Notes: a model not told the origin generated them from the sequence alone. Positions 19,033 to 28,757 are shown, counted from the stretch's first letter. The stretch: DNA of 64,000 nt from Endozoicomonas sp. 4G (GCF_023822025.1 NZ_CP082909.1:1230001-1294000); one strand, 5' to 3'. A program made the numbers and translations.

Positions 19033-20205
19033 TCAGGGTGCAAACACCCTTTTCCTGCTCAATTGCCAGATCAGAACGCCAGTGAAAACGGTCGCCATCA
19101 GCGGGTTAAACCAGCTGGTGGCGCCTGTCACCAGAGTTCTTGAAATATCAAACGCGAACAGAACACCAAGGGCAATCAGACCGGTTGTCCACGTCAGTGT
19201 TTTATCTCGCCACTGAAAAGCAGCAGTAGCAAACCAGAAGGCCAGCGTGGTACCGAGAATAATGTAATCGGTATTGACGCTTCTGGGGTTGAACATAACG
19301 TGATAGCAGGCAGCAAAACTCAATAAATAAATCAGGCCATTTTTGGTGCCATGACGAACAATGGCATAAAAGCAAGCGGCCCAGGTGATGGCAGCCAGCA
19401 TGACTTTTATAATGTTCTGCAGACTCTCGGGCACGGAGACGTTAAAAAGCTGTGCGGGAATATTAAAGAAACTGGCCCAGTTGGGGGTTGTGACTCCCAG
19501 GTCAACAGCCGAGTGAGCCATTTCAAGAAAATGCTTGTACTGCTCAACTCCGTAGTCCAGCCCAAACATCAGAGGTAATGACAGAAAGGCCAGCAGCATC
19601 ACCGGCACTCTTAGCCAGAGCGGCCTGAACAATGTGGTTGCCAGCAGGAAAAAGACAATAAAGGTGGGTTTCAGGCTCATAATAAAAGCCAGAATCAGGG
19701 CCGCCGAATTCCAGCGTTGCTCTATGATCTGGCTGACTACCAGCATCATGGCGGCAATAAGGACGACATTGAACTGCCCGTTTCGAAAGCCCGAGAAAGC
19801 AAGGGGAACCGCTATCAGACTGAATAATCCAAACCGGTTAAAAAGTGTTTCCCCGGAGTATTCCTGAAAGTGCTTCAACAGTCTCAGGCTGGCCCAGGCA
19901 TAAAGGCCTATGGTAAATAAACGCCATAGCAGGTCGGCAAGAAAAACCGGCAGTTTGGTGACCGGCACAAACAGCACGGCAAAGGTAGGCGTATAGATAA
20001 ACCCTCCCGGTCCTGAGTAGAGTTTTACCCGGTCGATCCATCGCTCAGCGCCCAGCAGGTAACTGTCCAGCACGGTATGATGGCCCGGTTCCAGGACGAC
20101 TTTGACAAAGATCAGAATCACCGCCAGACCCCAGAGAAACACTCCGAACAGGGCCGCAGGATGGTTTTTCAGGAGGAGGCTTTTCAGGGGGGGCATGTCC
20201 TTCAT
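19033..20205 (-). CDS. GT87/DUF2029-family membrane glycosyltransferase-like protein
   Basis: This is a polytopic membrane protein of 390 residues with about nine to ten hydrophobic segments. The N-terminal region after TM1 contains LDSYLLGAERW and the typical loop KLYSGPGGFIYTPTFAVLF, as in the DUF2029/GT87 polyprenol-phosphate-mannose-dependent transferases. The first Asp may be catalytic, as in other GT-C enzymes. The start ATG 20205 is the first of two Met residues close together (MKDMPPL). It stands alone, convergent with the peptide transporter and divergent from hemG. The sugar and acceptor are unknown. Confidence 0.72.
   Translation of the reverse strand: MKDMPPLKSLLLKNHPAALFGVFLWGLAVILIFVKVVLEPGHHTVLDSYLLGAERWIDRVKLYSGPGGFIYTPTFAVLFVPVTKLPVFLADLLWRLFTIGLYAWASLRLLKHFQEYSGETLFNRFGLFSLIAVPLAFSGFRNGQFNVVLIAAMMLVVSQIIEQRWNSAALILAFIMSLKPTFIVFFLLATTLFRPLWLRVPVMLLAFLSLPLMFGLDYGVEQYKHFLEMAHSAVDLGVTTPNWASFFNIPAQLFNVSVPESLQNIIKVMLAAITWAACFYAIVRHGTKNGLIYLLSFAACYHVMFNPRSVNTDYIILGTTLAFWFATAAFQWRDKTLTWTTGLIALGVLFAFDISRTLVTGATSWFNPLMATVFTGVLIWQLSRKRVFAP
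19035..19053 (+). terminator. Terminator of the peptide transporter operon
   Basis: AGGGTG (19035-19040), loop CAAA, CACCCT (19045-19050), then T residues. It overlaps the last codons of the convergent gene. Confidence 0.7.
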
Positions 20206-20378
20206 AAGAGCTCGTTATTTTTTAGAGTTATGTCCGGAAACAAACAGCGTTCACACGGCTGAAAGTCATTTGTTTTTTCCAATGCAGACTACAAAATACG
20301 ACGAGAATGTCTTTTCTGCCAGTTGTGGGAGTGTTTAATTGACCCTGTTCAATGTAAATGAACAGATTGTCTGCGATC

Positions 20379-20414
20379 ATTGTGGCATATATTGTGGCAT
20401 ATATTGTGGCATCT
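20379..20414 (+). repeat. Three tandem 12-bp repeats in the hemG leader
   Basis: ATTGTGGCATAT occurs three times in a row (third copy ending ATCT), followed by a partial fourth copy ATTGCA. The array ends 24 bp before the hemG start and has the AT-rich look of a promoter or repeated protein-binding site. Confidence 0.85.
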
Positions 20415-20438
20415 ATTGCAGAGTTGTGAGTCAAAGCA

Positions 20439-21026
20439 ATGTCTAAAGTTCTAATGCTGTTTGCATCCAGCGAAGGTCAGACGCAGAAAATCATCGAAAG
20501 GATGCGCTCAATCCTCAACCACAACGGTCACGAGGTGGATACGATTCACCTGGAAGGGTCAACAACCGATATCAGGCTGAAACAATACGATGCGTTTATG
20601 CTGGGCAGTTCTGTCCGATATGGCCATCATCACCGGGATTTTTGTCGTTTCGTAGAGCAAAATGCCGGGGCGTTGAACAGCAAGCCCTGCTACTTTTTCT
20701 CGGTCAATCTGACGGCCAGAAAGGCTAACAGAATTGAGCCGCACCAAAACCCCTATCTCACCAAGTACCTGCGCAACAGCTCGCTGCAACCCGTTGATGT
20801 CGAAGTGTTCGCAGGGGCGTTCAAACTGTCTCGTTACAACTTCTTCCAAAAACAGTTGTTAAGCCTGATCTTCAGGATCAGCGATGGCTCAAGCGCCCCG
20901 TCAGAAGATCGTGAGTTCACAGACTGGTGTCGTGTAGAGCGGTTTGCTGAGCGATTGGCTCAGCAACTGGCAGGCGGTCAGTTTTCAGGTTCAAAAGCCA
21001 GGGACAGTAACAAAGCAAAACCGTAA
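20439..21026 (+). CDS. hemG: Menaquinone-dependent protoporphyrinogen IX dehydrogenase HemG
   Basis: This flavodoxin-like enzyme (195 residues) oxidises protoporphyrinogen IX to protoporphyrin IX in haem synthesis and passes electrons to the quinone pool. The FMN phosphate loop is FASSEGQTQKI at residues 8-18. The family blocks LGSSVRYGHHH and FFSVNLTARK follow, with the HemG-specific long insert NPYLTKYLRNSSLQP. The length agrees with E. coli HemG (181) plus a short tail. It probably has its own promoter in the repeat-containing leader. In E. coli the electron acceptor can be menaquinone, whose synthesis genes are in this window. Confidence 0.93.
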   Translation: MSKVLMLFASSEGQTQKIIERMRSILNHNGHEVDTIHLEGSTTDIRLKQYDAFMLGSSVRYGHHHRDFCRFVEQNAGALNSKPCYFFSVNLTARKANRIEPHQNPYLTKYLRNSSLQPVDVEVFAGAFKLSRYNFFQKQLLSLIFRISDGSSAPSEDREFTDWCRVERFAERLAQQLAGGQFSGSKARDSNKAKP

Positions 21027-21076
21027 ACGGCGGGGAGAAAAAGTGACAGGGCTAGAATGATGTAATCCATGTTCAT
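20978..21076 (-). CDS. Possible small single-pass membrane protein, 32 residues
   Basis: A short minus-strand frame starts ATG 21076 and ends TGA 20978-20980, overlapping the end of hemG. The product reads MNMDYIILALSLFLPAVYGF followed by ALLLSLAFEPEN. It is one hydrophobic helix with an acidic tail, the build of small accessory subunits such as KdpF or CydX, though it matches neither by eye. CAGG lies about 10 nt upstream of the ATG, a weak ribosome site. It may be a chance frame. Confidence 0.3.
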   Translation of the reverse strand: MNMDYIILALSLFLPAVYGFALLLSLAFEPEN

Positions 21077-21350
21077 GGTGGTGTACCTGCTGTTATTCTT
21101 CTTGTATCGAGAGTTCCACATCCCGTTGTGCTTTTGGTTTATCCGTTAAGACAAGTTGATGAGATCTCTCGAGGCTGTTAGCTGGTATTAATCTACCAGT
21201 TTGGGGTGAGGTTTGAAAAGCTTTAAGTGCAGCTTGACAGCCTGAAAACACCGGGAGGCGAACCCTTGACTTGTAAATTTTAAGAAGATATCTTGACCGC
21301 AGCGTCTGCAGTACAAAAAAAACTAATAAATAAAAGACGGAAATAGGTAT
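21077..21350 (+). other. Intergenic region with candidate promoter for the export operon
   Basis: No gene was seen. TTGACT near 21264 followed about 17 nt later by an AT-rich hexamer is a possible promoter for the genes downstream. The last 50 bp are A-rich and end in ATAGGT before ATG 21351. Confidence 0.35.
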
Positions 21351-21611
21351 ATGGAGTTAGTCAACAGTTTTAGTAAGAGACAAACACTCTCGTCTTTCAG
21401 TAACAATCGCCTCGAGTTGATCGCTTTGCTCACAAAGCAATACGGCTTTAGTCGTGTATATTGCTATGAGGATTCCCCCCCCCTTTCTGCTTGATTGCGT
21501 TTAGGAAAAATCTTACCCAACGGAACTCCTGAGCTGAATAATAACGAGTTCAAGCTTTGGATTGACGGATTACCATTAATCGAAATTTTTAAAGAAATAA
21601 TAAAAAAATGA
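21351..21611 (+). pseudogene. Interrupted 86-codon frame coupled to the export ATPase (peptide gene or remnant)
   Basis: ATG 21351 opens a frame that reads 47 residues (beginning MELVNSFSKRQTLSSFSNNR) to TGA at 21492-21494, just after a run of nine C. The same frame then continues open for 38 codons (LRLGKILPNG to WIDGLPLIEIFKEIIKK) and stops at TGA 21609-21611, overlapping the ATG of the ATPase gene (ATGA). Continuity of frame, coding-like composition on both sides and coupling to the next gene suggest one ancestral gene of 86 codons. It could be a gene broken by a point mutation, a read-through gene, or a 47-residue peptide with an unrelated leader. No family was recognised. Confidence 0.4.
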
Positions 21612-22330
21612 AAGCCAAGAAGATAGAAATGCGCGGAATCTGCAAAACCTTTGCGACAGACTCCGTACAAACCCTGGCCTTACGAGACCTGGATCTCACC
21701 ATCTATGAAGGGGAGTATGTTTCCGTGTCCGGTCCTTCCGGGTGTGGAAAATCGACTCTGCTGACTTTGATGGGGCTGCTGGATACCCCCTCATCCGGTC
21801 AGTATCTGATTGATGGCGTTAATGCCCATCAGCTCAGCCTGTCAGAAGCGGCTGCTATTCGTGCTGAAAAAATCGGCTTTGTCTTTCAGTCCTTTAACCT
21901 GATTGATGAACTGACCGTCTTTGATAATGTTGCTTTACCCCTGAGATACCATCGCCAATCTTTCAGCCGTTCCTATATCAAAGAGAGAGTAGAGCACTGT
22001 CTTGCCAAGGTTGAGCTGAGTCACCGGGCTGGGCATAAGCCCAATCAGCTTTCAGGCGGTCAGCAACAGCGTGTTGCCATTGCCAGAGCTTTGGTGGCAG
22101 AACCCGCAATACTGCTGGTTGATGAGCCAACGGGTAACCTGGATTCCACAAACGGCGATGCGGTTATGGACATGTTGTCACAATTGAACGACGAAGGCTC
22201 AACTATCTGCCTGGTAACCCATGACCCCCGTTATGCCGGTATGGCCAAAACAAGACTAAAGCTGAAAGATGGACAGATCAGCACTCCCCATAATGTATCA
22301 GCACAAGTCAGGGAGCCTGCTTATGATTGA
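21608..22330 (+). CDS. MacB/LolD-type ABC transporter ATP-binding protein
   Basis: This ATPase of 240 residues belongs to the class that works with FtsX-type permeases. It has Walker A GPSGCGKST (near residue 41), the Q-loop at FVFQSFNLIDELTV, signature LSGGQQQR, Walker B ILLVDEPTGNLDS and H-loop LVTHDPRYA. The start overlaps the stop of the preceding interrupted frame, and the gene end overlaps the permease start by 8 bp. It should supply ATP hydrolysis for a tripartite exporter together with the permease and the adaptor. Confidence 0.92.
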   Translation: MKAKKIEMRGICKTFATDSVQTLALRDLDLTIYEGEYVSVSGPSGCGKSTLLTLMGLLDTPSSGQYLIDGVNAHQLSLSEAAAIRAEKIGFVFQSFNLIDELTVFDNVALPLRYHRQSFSRSYIKERVEHCLAKVELSHRAGHKPNQLSGGQQQRVAIARALVAEPAILLVDEPTGNLDSTNGDAVMDMLSQLNDEGSTICLVTHDPRYAGMAKTRLKLKDGQISTPHNVSAQVREPAYD

Positions 22331-24767
22331 GCGACGGGTGTCTTCGTTTTGGGCAGAGCTAAAGCTGGCGGCAACCAGTTTACGCAAAGCGCCTGCATAC
22401 AGCCTGACCGTGGTTGCCACGCTGGGGTTATGTCTGGGTGGGCTGGTTTGTGCCCTGGCACTGGTAAAGCTGATATTTCTTGAACCTCTGCCTTACCCTG
22501 AACAGGATAATCTCTATTCAGTACAGGGAACTTATAGTTCAAAGGGGCAGGTCAAAGCTCAAAATGTCAATACTTACCCCGGATTAATGAAAATTTATGA
22601 ACAGGATGATGTTTTTGAGCAAGTAGCCATGGCGGCTTATACGACACAGGAGCTTAGTAGTCATCCGGAATTACCCGATAGAGTAGTCAGCTTTGTGACA
22701 CCGGAATATTTTTCTCTGCTTGGAGTTCCTATGGCTCTTGGGAGAGGGTTTGCTGACTCAGAAAAGCCGGGCAGCAACCAGGCAGTAGCGGTTCTCGGTT
22801 ATGACACCTGGCAGCGTTATTTCAATAGTCAGCCAGACATCATCGGCAAGACGATTGAACTGAATGGTAAAAGCTTCCGGGTAATCGGAGTTATTGGTTC
22901 TTCATTCGTAGAACCATCGTTGTATAACAGTGGCCCTGCTGGCAGCGATATCTGGCTGACCTGGGACTATTACATCACCGATGAAGCCGGTCGCAATAAC
23001 TGGAACAGTGCCAGAGATACCAGGGCAGTACTGGGCAGGCTTCAGCAATCTGTCACCCCTCAGCGTGCAGAACATGCGCTCAATACCGTCTATGAACAGG
23101 CAACCAGTTCTCTGGAGTGGATGGAAGATTCATTTCTGGCCAATCTGGTCAAACTTGAAGAACAGACCAGTGGTGCCAGCAGGAATACGGCACTTTTGCT
23201 TCTGGCATCGAGCGTTGGATTACTTCTGATTGGTTTTACCAATACAGTCAATCTGGTCATTGCAAGAAGTGCTCAGTTACAACGGCCTCTGGCGATAAGA
23301 GCTATTTTCGGGGCGCGGCGCAGTCATTTATTCCATGCCTTATTGGCTGAAAACCTGATTCTGGCCATCCTGATCAGCGTACTGGCTGTTATGGTTTCTA
23401 GCCTGGGTTTCCAGTTATTAACCCGGTATGCCAGCGATTATCTGGCCCGGCTCAATGAGCTATCGATTGATAGTGTTATGGTGCTGGTGACATTGGCTAT
23501 TGCTGTATCCATAGCTGTAGTTTTTTCGTTCATGTCTCTCAGAAGTGTTCGGTACCAATCCCTGGTTTCTCAGGTCCACAGTAGCGGTAAAGGCGTCGGT
23601 CGGCAGGTATCGCAATGGGTCAGACAAACTCTGGTTGCCAGTCAGGTGGCATTGGCAGGAGTGTTGGTGGTAGCGTCTATCAGTCTGCTGGTGCCGATGC
23701 TGGAAGTGATTTCACGACCTACTGGGCTTGATCTGACCAATCTGGTTCACCTGAAGGTCAGCCCGGATAATAAAGCGAACTCGCCTGCTGTTTCCCAGCA
23801 AATTCAAGAGGCTTTGCTCAAACATCCGATGGTTGCAGAATCGGCTACTTCATTTGGCAATCCACTATCGTACCCTGATTATTTTACAGTGGAACGGTTT
23901 GCTGGTGATTTGCAGCCCGTAAATAGAGTACAAAGAAATATTGTCAGTAATGAGTATCTGGCTGTCATTGGGCAGACTCTACTATTGGGCAGAAACTTTA
24001 CTCAGGATGAAGTCAGAGATCGTGCTCGTGTTGCTATTGTTTCAAAAGATCTGGCTAAGGAGCTGTACCCTGATGAATCGGCAATAGGCAAGAGCTTGAA
24101 CCTGAAATACACTGATCTCCAATTTCGAATTGTAGGTATCGTGGATCGTTTAACCTCACCATCCTCTACTGGATCATTGCAGAATTTTGTTCTGATGCCT
24201 GGGTATGGCGCACTGACGATTTATCATACGACACTGCAGTTTGCGGTGCGAATGAAATCTGGTCAGCAGTTAACTGACCATGAATGGAAAGTTTTCCTCA
24301 AAGACATTGATCCGGGGCTGAGATTGAGCGATGCAGTTGCAATGTCAAGCTGGCGCTTGCAGCAGCTGAACCAGGAAATCACGACTGCTGTCATCAGCCT
24401 GTCATTGACCCTGCTTTCCCTGCTGCTGGCAGCTGTTGGTATCTATGGAGTGGTCAGTTATAACACCAGTTTGCGTCGCTTCGAGATAGGCGTCCAGATG
24501 GCATTGGGAGCAAGTCCCACAGTCATTGTAAAGGGGGCTTTGCTTAACACTATAAAGCCAATGCTGGCGGGTGGTCTGATCAGTGTACTGTTGAGTGGGC
24601 TGCTTTATAGTATTGTACGACAATATTCAGACGAACTTTTGGTTGTGCAAATTTTCCCCATATTGTGTGCAGCTGTGCTTATTTTTACGGTGTCACTTTT
24701 CTCGACCTGGTTACCCGTCAGGCCGTTGGCTACACGTTGGCCTGTTGCCAGCCTGCGTACACAATAA
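22323..24767 (+). CDS. ABC transporter permease with two MacB_PCD/FtsX repeats (ADOP-like), 814 residues
   Basis: The chain consists of two similar halves. Each starts with a membrane helix (SLTVVATLGLCLGGLVCALA near residue 30, and QTLVASQVALAGVLVV near 435) followed by a periplasmic MacB_PCD-like domain (FRVIGVI and FRIVGIV are matching strands) and an FtsX block of three helices. The sequence YNTSLRRFEIGVQMALGAS near the C-terminus is the hallmark of FtsX permeases. The two-in-one build means one chain may replace the MacB homodimer. The frame is open from 22269, but ATG 22323 avoids a long overlap. It is coupled to the ATPase and followed after 44 bp by the adaptor. Confidence 0.9.
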   Translation: MIERRVSSFWAELKLAATSLRKAPAYSLTVVATLGLCLGGLVCALALVKLIFLEPLPYPEQDNLYSVQGTYSSKGQVKAQNVNTYPGLMKIYEQDDVFEQVAMAAYTTQELSSHPELPDRVVSFVTPEYFSLLGVPMALGRGFADSEKPGSNQAVAVLGYDTWQRYFNSQPDIIGKTIELNGKSFRVIGVIGSSFVEPSLYNSGPAGSDIWLTWDYYITDEAGRNNWNSARDTRAVLGRLQQSVTPQRAEHALNTVYEQATSSLEWMEDSFLANLVKLEEQTSGASRNTALLLLASSVGLLLIGFTNTVNLVIARSAQLQRPLAIRAIFGARRSHLFHALLAENLILAILISVLAVMVSSLGFQLLTRYASDYLARLNELSIDSVMVLVTLAIAVSIAVVFSFMSLRSVRYQSLVSQVHSSGKGVGRQVSQWVRQTLVASQVALAGVLVVASISLLVPMLEVISRPTGLDLTNLVHLKVSPDNKANSPAVSQQIQEALLKHPMVAESATSFGNPLSYPDYFTVERFAGDLQPVNRVQRNIVSNEYLAVIGQTLLLGRNFTQDEVRDRARVAIVSKDLAKELYPDESAIGKSLNLKYTDLQFRIVGIVDRLTSPSSTGSLQNFVLMPGYGALTIYHTTLQFAVRMKSGQQLTDHEWKVFLKDIDPGLRLSDAVAMSSWRLQQLNQEITTAVISLSLTLLSLLLAAVGIYGVVSYNTSLRRFEIGVQMALGASPTVIVKGALLNTIKPMLAGGLISVLLSGLLYSIVRQYSDELLVVQIFPILCAAVLIFTVSLFSTWLPVRPLATRWPVASLRTQ

Positions 24768-24811
24768 TCAGTTTTTTGGCAGAAAGGCAGACCTGAGTTA
24801 GGACGTTAAAA

Positions 24812-26062
24812 ATGGATATTCCAGTTGAAGATAAAAAAACAAAACTGACTGGTCACTGGAAGTGGCTGCTAGCGTTTCTGGCTGTAGTTTTTGTTATTGT
24901 CTGGCAGTGGTCTAAACCTGCCAGCAGTGAAACCTTACAGCGTAAAGATTTGATTTTGGGTGAAGTGAATCAGGGGGATTTTACGGTCGGGATTGAGGCC
25001 TACGGTACTCTGGTATCTAATCGGCAAAAAAGGCTGACCTCAAGGACTGCCGCCACTGTCGATGAGATTTACCTGAAGCCGGGAGCCATAGTTGAACCCG
25101 ACAGTGCCATTCTTCAGCTGGGAAACCCTGACCTGTTGCAAGACCTGGAACGAGTTGAGCAGGACTTGATACAGGAACAGGCCAACCTGAGAATGATTCG
25201 GCTGAACAATAGCCGGGAGTTGATGGCTGAAGAGGCGAGCCTGGCGCAACTCAAGGCCGACTATGAAACCGTACGCTTCAGGCTTAATGCTGAGGAAAGA
25301 CTGATTGAAAGCGGAACGATTTCCCGTCTTACCTATAACACCACGCGACTGAAAGAGAGGCAGTTGGCTGAGCGTGTGAAAATCCTGACAGGACAAAGGG
25401 AGCAGTTGCTTCTGGTTCACCAGGAAGCCCTGAAGATTCAGCAAGAGAAAATCAAGCAGGCCAATGGAGCCCTGAAATCATTACGAAATAAGGTCGAACA
25501 GCTTACCGTCAGGGCAGGTATCCAGGGCGTTCTTCAGGAGTTGCCTGTGGTGCTGGGTCAGAGTGTTAGCGCTGGGGAAACTCTGGCCGTTGCCGGGAGT
25601 ACCTCTGATCTGGTTGCCAAAATCAAAGTCCCCCAAACACAAGTGGAAAAAGTAACCGTTGGACTTCCGGTACAAATAGACAACCGTCGTGAGACGGCAA
25701 CCGGCAAAGTGACTCGAATCAGCCCGAAAGTGATTGAAGGAACAGTCACCGTTGAAGTAGCATTTGACGATCTGCCACCCACAGGTTCCAGGCCGGACCA
25801 GTCTGTCTCAGCCGACATTATTGTTGACACCGTAGAAGATGCCTTGTTCATCGAAAGGCCAGTCAATGCTGTCGCTCATTCACAGCGCGAATTGTTCAAG
25901 TTGGACGACAGCAAAGAGCTGGCAAACAGTACCGTGATTTCATTCGGTGTTGAGAGTGGTCGCCATATTCAGATTGTGGCCGGTGCCAGTGATGGCGAGA
26001 TGTTGATTCTCAATGATGTCCATCGAAGTGTCGATTCTGACCAGGTGGTGATTGTCAACTGA
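24812..26062 (+). CDS. HlyD/MacA-type periplasmic adaptor of the efflux system
   Basis: The 416-residue protein has one N-terminal membrane anchor (WLLAFLAVVFVIVWQW, residues 18-33). A lipoyl-like half (TVDEIYLKPGAIVEPDSAIL), a long alpha-hairpin rich in Leu, Glu and Gln (about 120-220), the second lipoyl half and a beta-barrel domain follow. This is the order in MacA and RND adaptors. It should link the FtsX-type permease to an outer-membrane channel of the TolC type, which is not encoded here. It is the last gene of the operon. Confidence 0.9.
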   Translation: MDIPVEDKKTKLTGHWKWLLAFLAVVFVIVWQWSKPASSETLQRKDLILGEVNQGDFTVGIEAYGTLVSNRQKRLTSRTAATVDEIYLKPGAIVEPDSAILQLGNPDLLQDLERVEQDLIQEQANLRMIRLNNSRELMAEEASLAQLKADYETVRFRLNAEERLIESGTISRLTYNTTRLKERQLAERVKILTGQREQLLLVHQEALKIQQEKIKQANGALKSLRNKVEQLTVRAGIQGVLQELPVVLGQSVSAGETLAVAGSTSDLVAKIKVPQTQVEKVTVGLPVQIDNRRETATGKVTRISPKVIEGTVTVEVAFDDLPPTGSRPDQSVSADIIVDTVEDALFIERPVNAVAHSQRELFKLDDSKELANSTVISFGVESGRHIQIVAGASDGEMLILNDVHRSVDSDQVVIVN

Positions 26063-26097
26063 GATCCTTTTAAAAGCCATAATTTAGTAGGCTCAAA

Positions 26098-26733
26098 ATG
26101 TCGTTTGATAAACAGCAACTGCCCAGTAAGGAAAACGCTTTGAAAGGGCGTAAGCAAGCGATGGAAGTGCCTGCGGAACATTATGTTAACGGCCATTCTC
26201 TTGTGCCACCTTTCCCTGCTGAGCTGGAGGTGGTCTATGTCGGTATGGGCTGTTTCTGGGGGGCCGAAAGGCTGTTCTGGAAACAGGCTGGCGTCTGGAC
26301 GACGGCAGTCGGTTATGCGGGAGGTTATACGCCTAACCCGACCTATGAAGAAGTTTGTACTGGTGGCACCGGTCACGCTGAAGTGGTCATGATAGCTTTT
26401 GATCCGGGCGTTATCCCCCTGAAAGCCCTGCTGAAACTGTTTTGGGAGTCTCATGACCCTACCCAGGGCATGAAGCAGGGTAATGACCGGGGCACTCAGT
26501 ACCGCTCTGCGATTTATACCACTTCCGATGAGCAGGGTAAGAAAGCCCGTGAATCCATGGCTCACTATCAGGCAGCATTGAACGAAAGCGGCAAAGGCAG
26601 TATTACCACAGAAATTGTTGATGCCCCGGTCTTTTATTATGCCGAGGCTTATCATCAACAATACCTGGCCAAGAATCCGGAAGGGTACTGTAGTCTGGGA
26701 GGGACTGGAATTTGCCTGCCGCCTGGCTCCTAG
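26098..26733 (+). CDS. msrA: Peptide methionine-S-sulfoxide reductase MsrA
   Basis: The enzyme reduces methionine-S-sulfoxide in proteins, using thioredoxin. The catalytic motif is GMGCFWGAE with Cys52. [35 protein letters not shown] (19 residues) and the C-terminal [12 protein letters not shown], which holds a resolving Cys, follow. The length (211) matches the long E. coli form. It ends 4 bp inside the convergent mnmC stop region. No msrB is adjacent. Confidence 0.95.
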   Translation: MSFDKQQLPSKENALKGRKQAMEVPAEHYVNGHSLVPPFPAELEVVYVGMGCFWGAERLFWKQAGVWTTAVGYAGGYTPNPTYEEVCTGGTGHAEVVMIAFDPGVIPLKALLKLFWESHDPTQGMKQGNDRGTQYRSAIYTTSDEQGKKARESMAHYQAALNESGKGSITTEIVDAPVFYYAEAYHQQYLAKNPEGYCSLGGTGICLPPGS

Positions 26734-28757
26734 CTCCGATTTCGACTCATCGCCCTCACCAGAAACCGGGTAGGATTCAAATGATCCAGAAGGTCAGAGG
26801 CAACCGGTGAGCACTCGCCATTCATCTGTGCTGCCAGCAGTTCTCCCGATAGCGGTGCGGTAATCAATCCTCTGGAGCCGTGACCGGCATTGATATACAG
26901 ACCCTTCAGGTATCGGGGAGGCTGGCTGAATGGGTGCTTCATGTTCTTGCGGAGCATGGCAAACTCATTCAGAAAGTCTTCCCGGTCAACAATGGCCCCC
27001 ACCGCCGGCATGTAGTCAGGTGTCGTGCAACGAAAGCTGGCCCTGCCTCCCAGAATGTTGGCCTGCTCCCCTCCCAGGGCCCGGTAGAGTTCAGGCGCAC
27101 AGTCTTTTTGCATCGCCAGGTTTTTCTGGTGACCTTCTGTAAGAACCTCAGCCGAGTCACTGTCAAAATCGAAAGTGGCGCCAATGGTGTGACGACCATA
27201 GGCGGCAGGTGCTGCATAGCCTTCGCCGCAGACGGTTGTTTTTAGTAGTGCGCTGTCGTCAGTACAGCCGATCTCGGTGATTTGCCCTCTGATGTTTTTC
27301 AGTGGAATAAAGTTCAGTGCAGGTAATTGGCTGGATGCTTTAGCACAGGCAATGATGACATTGCGGGACTGTATTGTCTGGGGAGCGCCGTCACTCATCA
27401 GGTTTAGAGTCCAGCCATCAGCTTCATATTCCAGAGACTCCAGCCTGGTATTCGAAACGACTTTGATATTGCTGTGGTTGGCCAGAGTCTGACAGAACAG
27501 GGCAGGGCGAACCCAGCCCGCATCCGGGAAATACAGACCATCGTGATCCAGTGGTATGCCAGCGATTTTGGAAAGCTGATGGCCGGGCAGGAAGCTAAGA
27601 AAGTCTTCGGGAAAATGCCGGGCAAGATCCTGATGGCGTTTTTTAACCTTGTCATTGATAGCAAGTTGCACGACACCGGATTGTTGCCAGAGTTCCGGTT
27701 GCTTGCTGGCAAAAGAGCCCAATAAATGGATAGAGTACAGGTAGCCCTGGGTAATAAATCGACTGAGTGGCGTTTTATTGGCCGACAACTTGGTGTAAAG
27801 AATCCCCTGAGGATTACCAGATGCCTCCATGGCCAGGGCCTGATGTTGCTCGATCAGAGTGACTTGCCAACCCCTTTCGGCAAGGGCTCTTGCCGTGCTA
27901 CAGCCTACCAGTCCGCCACCGACGACGATGGCGTTTTGAATCGTGCCATTGTTACCATGCTGAGAAGGATTATGAAACCATAGCGGCCTGGTCTTTTGTT
28001 TTTTGGCGGTTTGAGTCAGCCTGCCTTTGATCATATCCCGTTTGTGCCCGAAGCCGTCGCTTTTTTCGACACTGAAGCCCGCCTGAGTGAGACCGTCCCT
28101 GACCATTCTAGCTGCCGTAAAGGTTGCGAAGGTGGTGTCCGGGTGGCTTTTGGCGGCCATCGTCGTGAACAGTTCCGGCTGCCACATTTCAGGGTTTTTT
28201 GCCGGGCTGAAGCCATCGAGAAACCAGGCATCCACCCGGCCTTCCAATTCTGGCAGGGTATTCAGCACGTCGCCCATGCACAGCGTCAGTTTTACTCTGC
28301 CATCTGCGAAGCTGAAATGCTGATGTCCTTCAATGGCGGGCATATAGCATTCAACAAGTAGAGTCGTGTATTTTGCCAGCTCAGGAAACATCGAGAGTGC
28401 TTTCTGGAGATCATTACAAGACAGTGGATACTTTTCGGTTGATATAAAATGCAGTCTTGCCGACTCAGGTGCTTCATTATCGAAACAGGCCCAGGCACAG
28501 AGAAAGTTGAGCCCTGTGCCAAAGCCGGTTTCTCCAACCGTAAAGCTTTCATTCTGATTCAAAGCGGCAAAACGCTTGGGTAGATCGTTTCCCTCAATAA
28601 ATACGTGCCGGGTTTCCTCGATGCCTGAAGCGGTAGAAAAGTAAATATCATCAAATGCGGTGGATGCAGGTTGGCCGTTCTCTTTCCATTCAAGGTCTGC
28701 ATGAGTCACGGGGCGCTTTAAGTGCTGCTGTTGAAGGGGGGCGTCTTTTTTGCTCAT
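26730..28757 (-). CDS. mnmC: Bifunctional tRNA modification enzyme MnmC (mnm5s2U biosynthesis)
   Basis: This fused enzyme has 675 residues and works at U34 of tRNAs for Lys, Glu and others. The N-terminal half (about 1-250) is the SAM-dependent methyltransferase, with [15 protein letters not shown] and the NPPY-like [18 protein letters not shown]. The C-terminal half is an FAD-dependent oxidoreductase beginning [20 protein letters not shown] and ending [10 protein letters not shown]. The order matches E. coli MnmC. It is convergent with msrA, sharing the bases CTAG at the stops. Confidence 0.95.
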   Translation of the reverse strand: MSKKDAPLQQQHLKRPVTHADLEWKENGQPASTAFDDIYFSTASGIEETRHVFIEGNDLPKRFAALNQNESFTVGETGFGTGLNFLCAWACFDNEAPESARLHFISTEKYPLSCNDLQKALSMFPELAKYTTLLVECYMPAIEGHQHFSFADGRVKLTLCMGDVLNTLPELEGRVDAWFLDGFSPAKNPEMWQPELFTTMAAKSHPDTTFATFTAARMVRDGLTQAGFSVEKSDGFGHKRDMIKGRLTQTAKKQKTRPLWFHNPSQHGNNGTIQNAIVVGGGLVGCSTARALAERGWQVTLIEQHQALAMEASGNPQGILYTKLSANKTPLSRFITQGYLYSIHLLGSFASKQPELWQQSGVVQLAINDKVKKRHQDLARHFPEDFLSFLPGHQLSKIAGIPLDHDGLYFPDAGWVRPALFCQTLANHSNIKVVSNTRLESLEYEADGWTLNLMSDGAPQTIQSRNVIIACAKASSQLPALNFIPLKNIRGQITEIGCTDDSALLKTTVCGEGYAAPAAYGRHTIGATFDFDSDSAEVLTEGHQKNLAMQKDCAPELYRALGGEQANILGGRASFRCTTPDYMPAVGAIVDREDFLNEFAMLRKNMKHPFSQPPRYLKGLYINAGHGSRGLITAPLSGELLAAQMNGECSPVASDLLDHLNPTRFLVRAMSRNRS

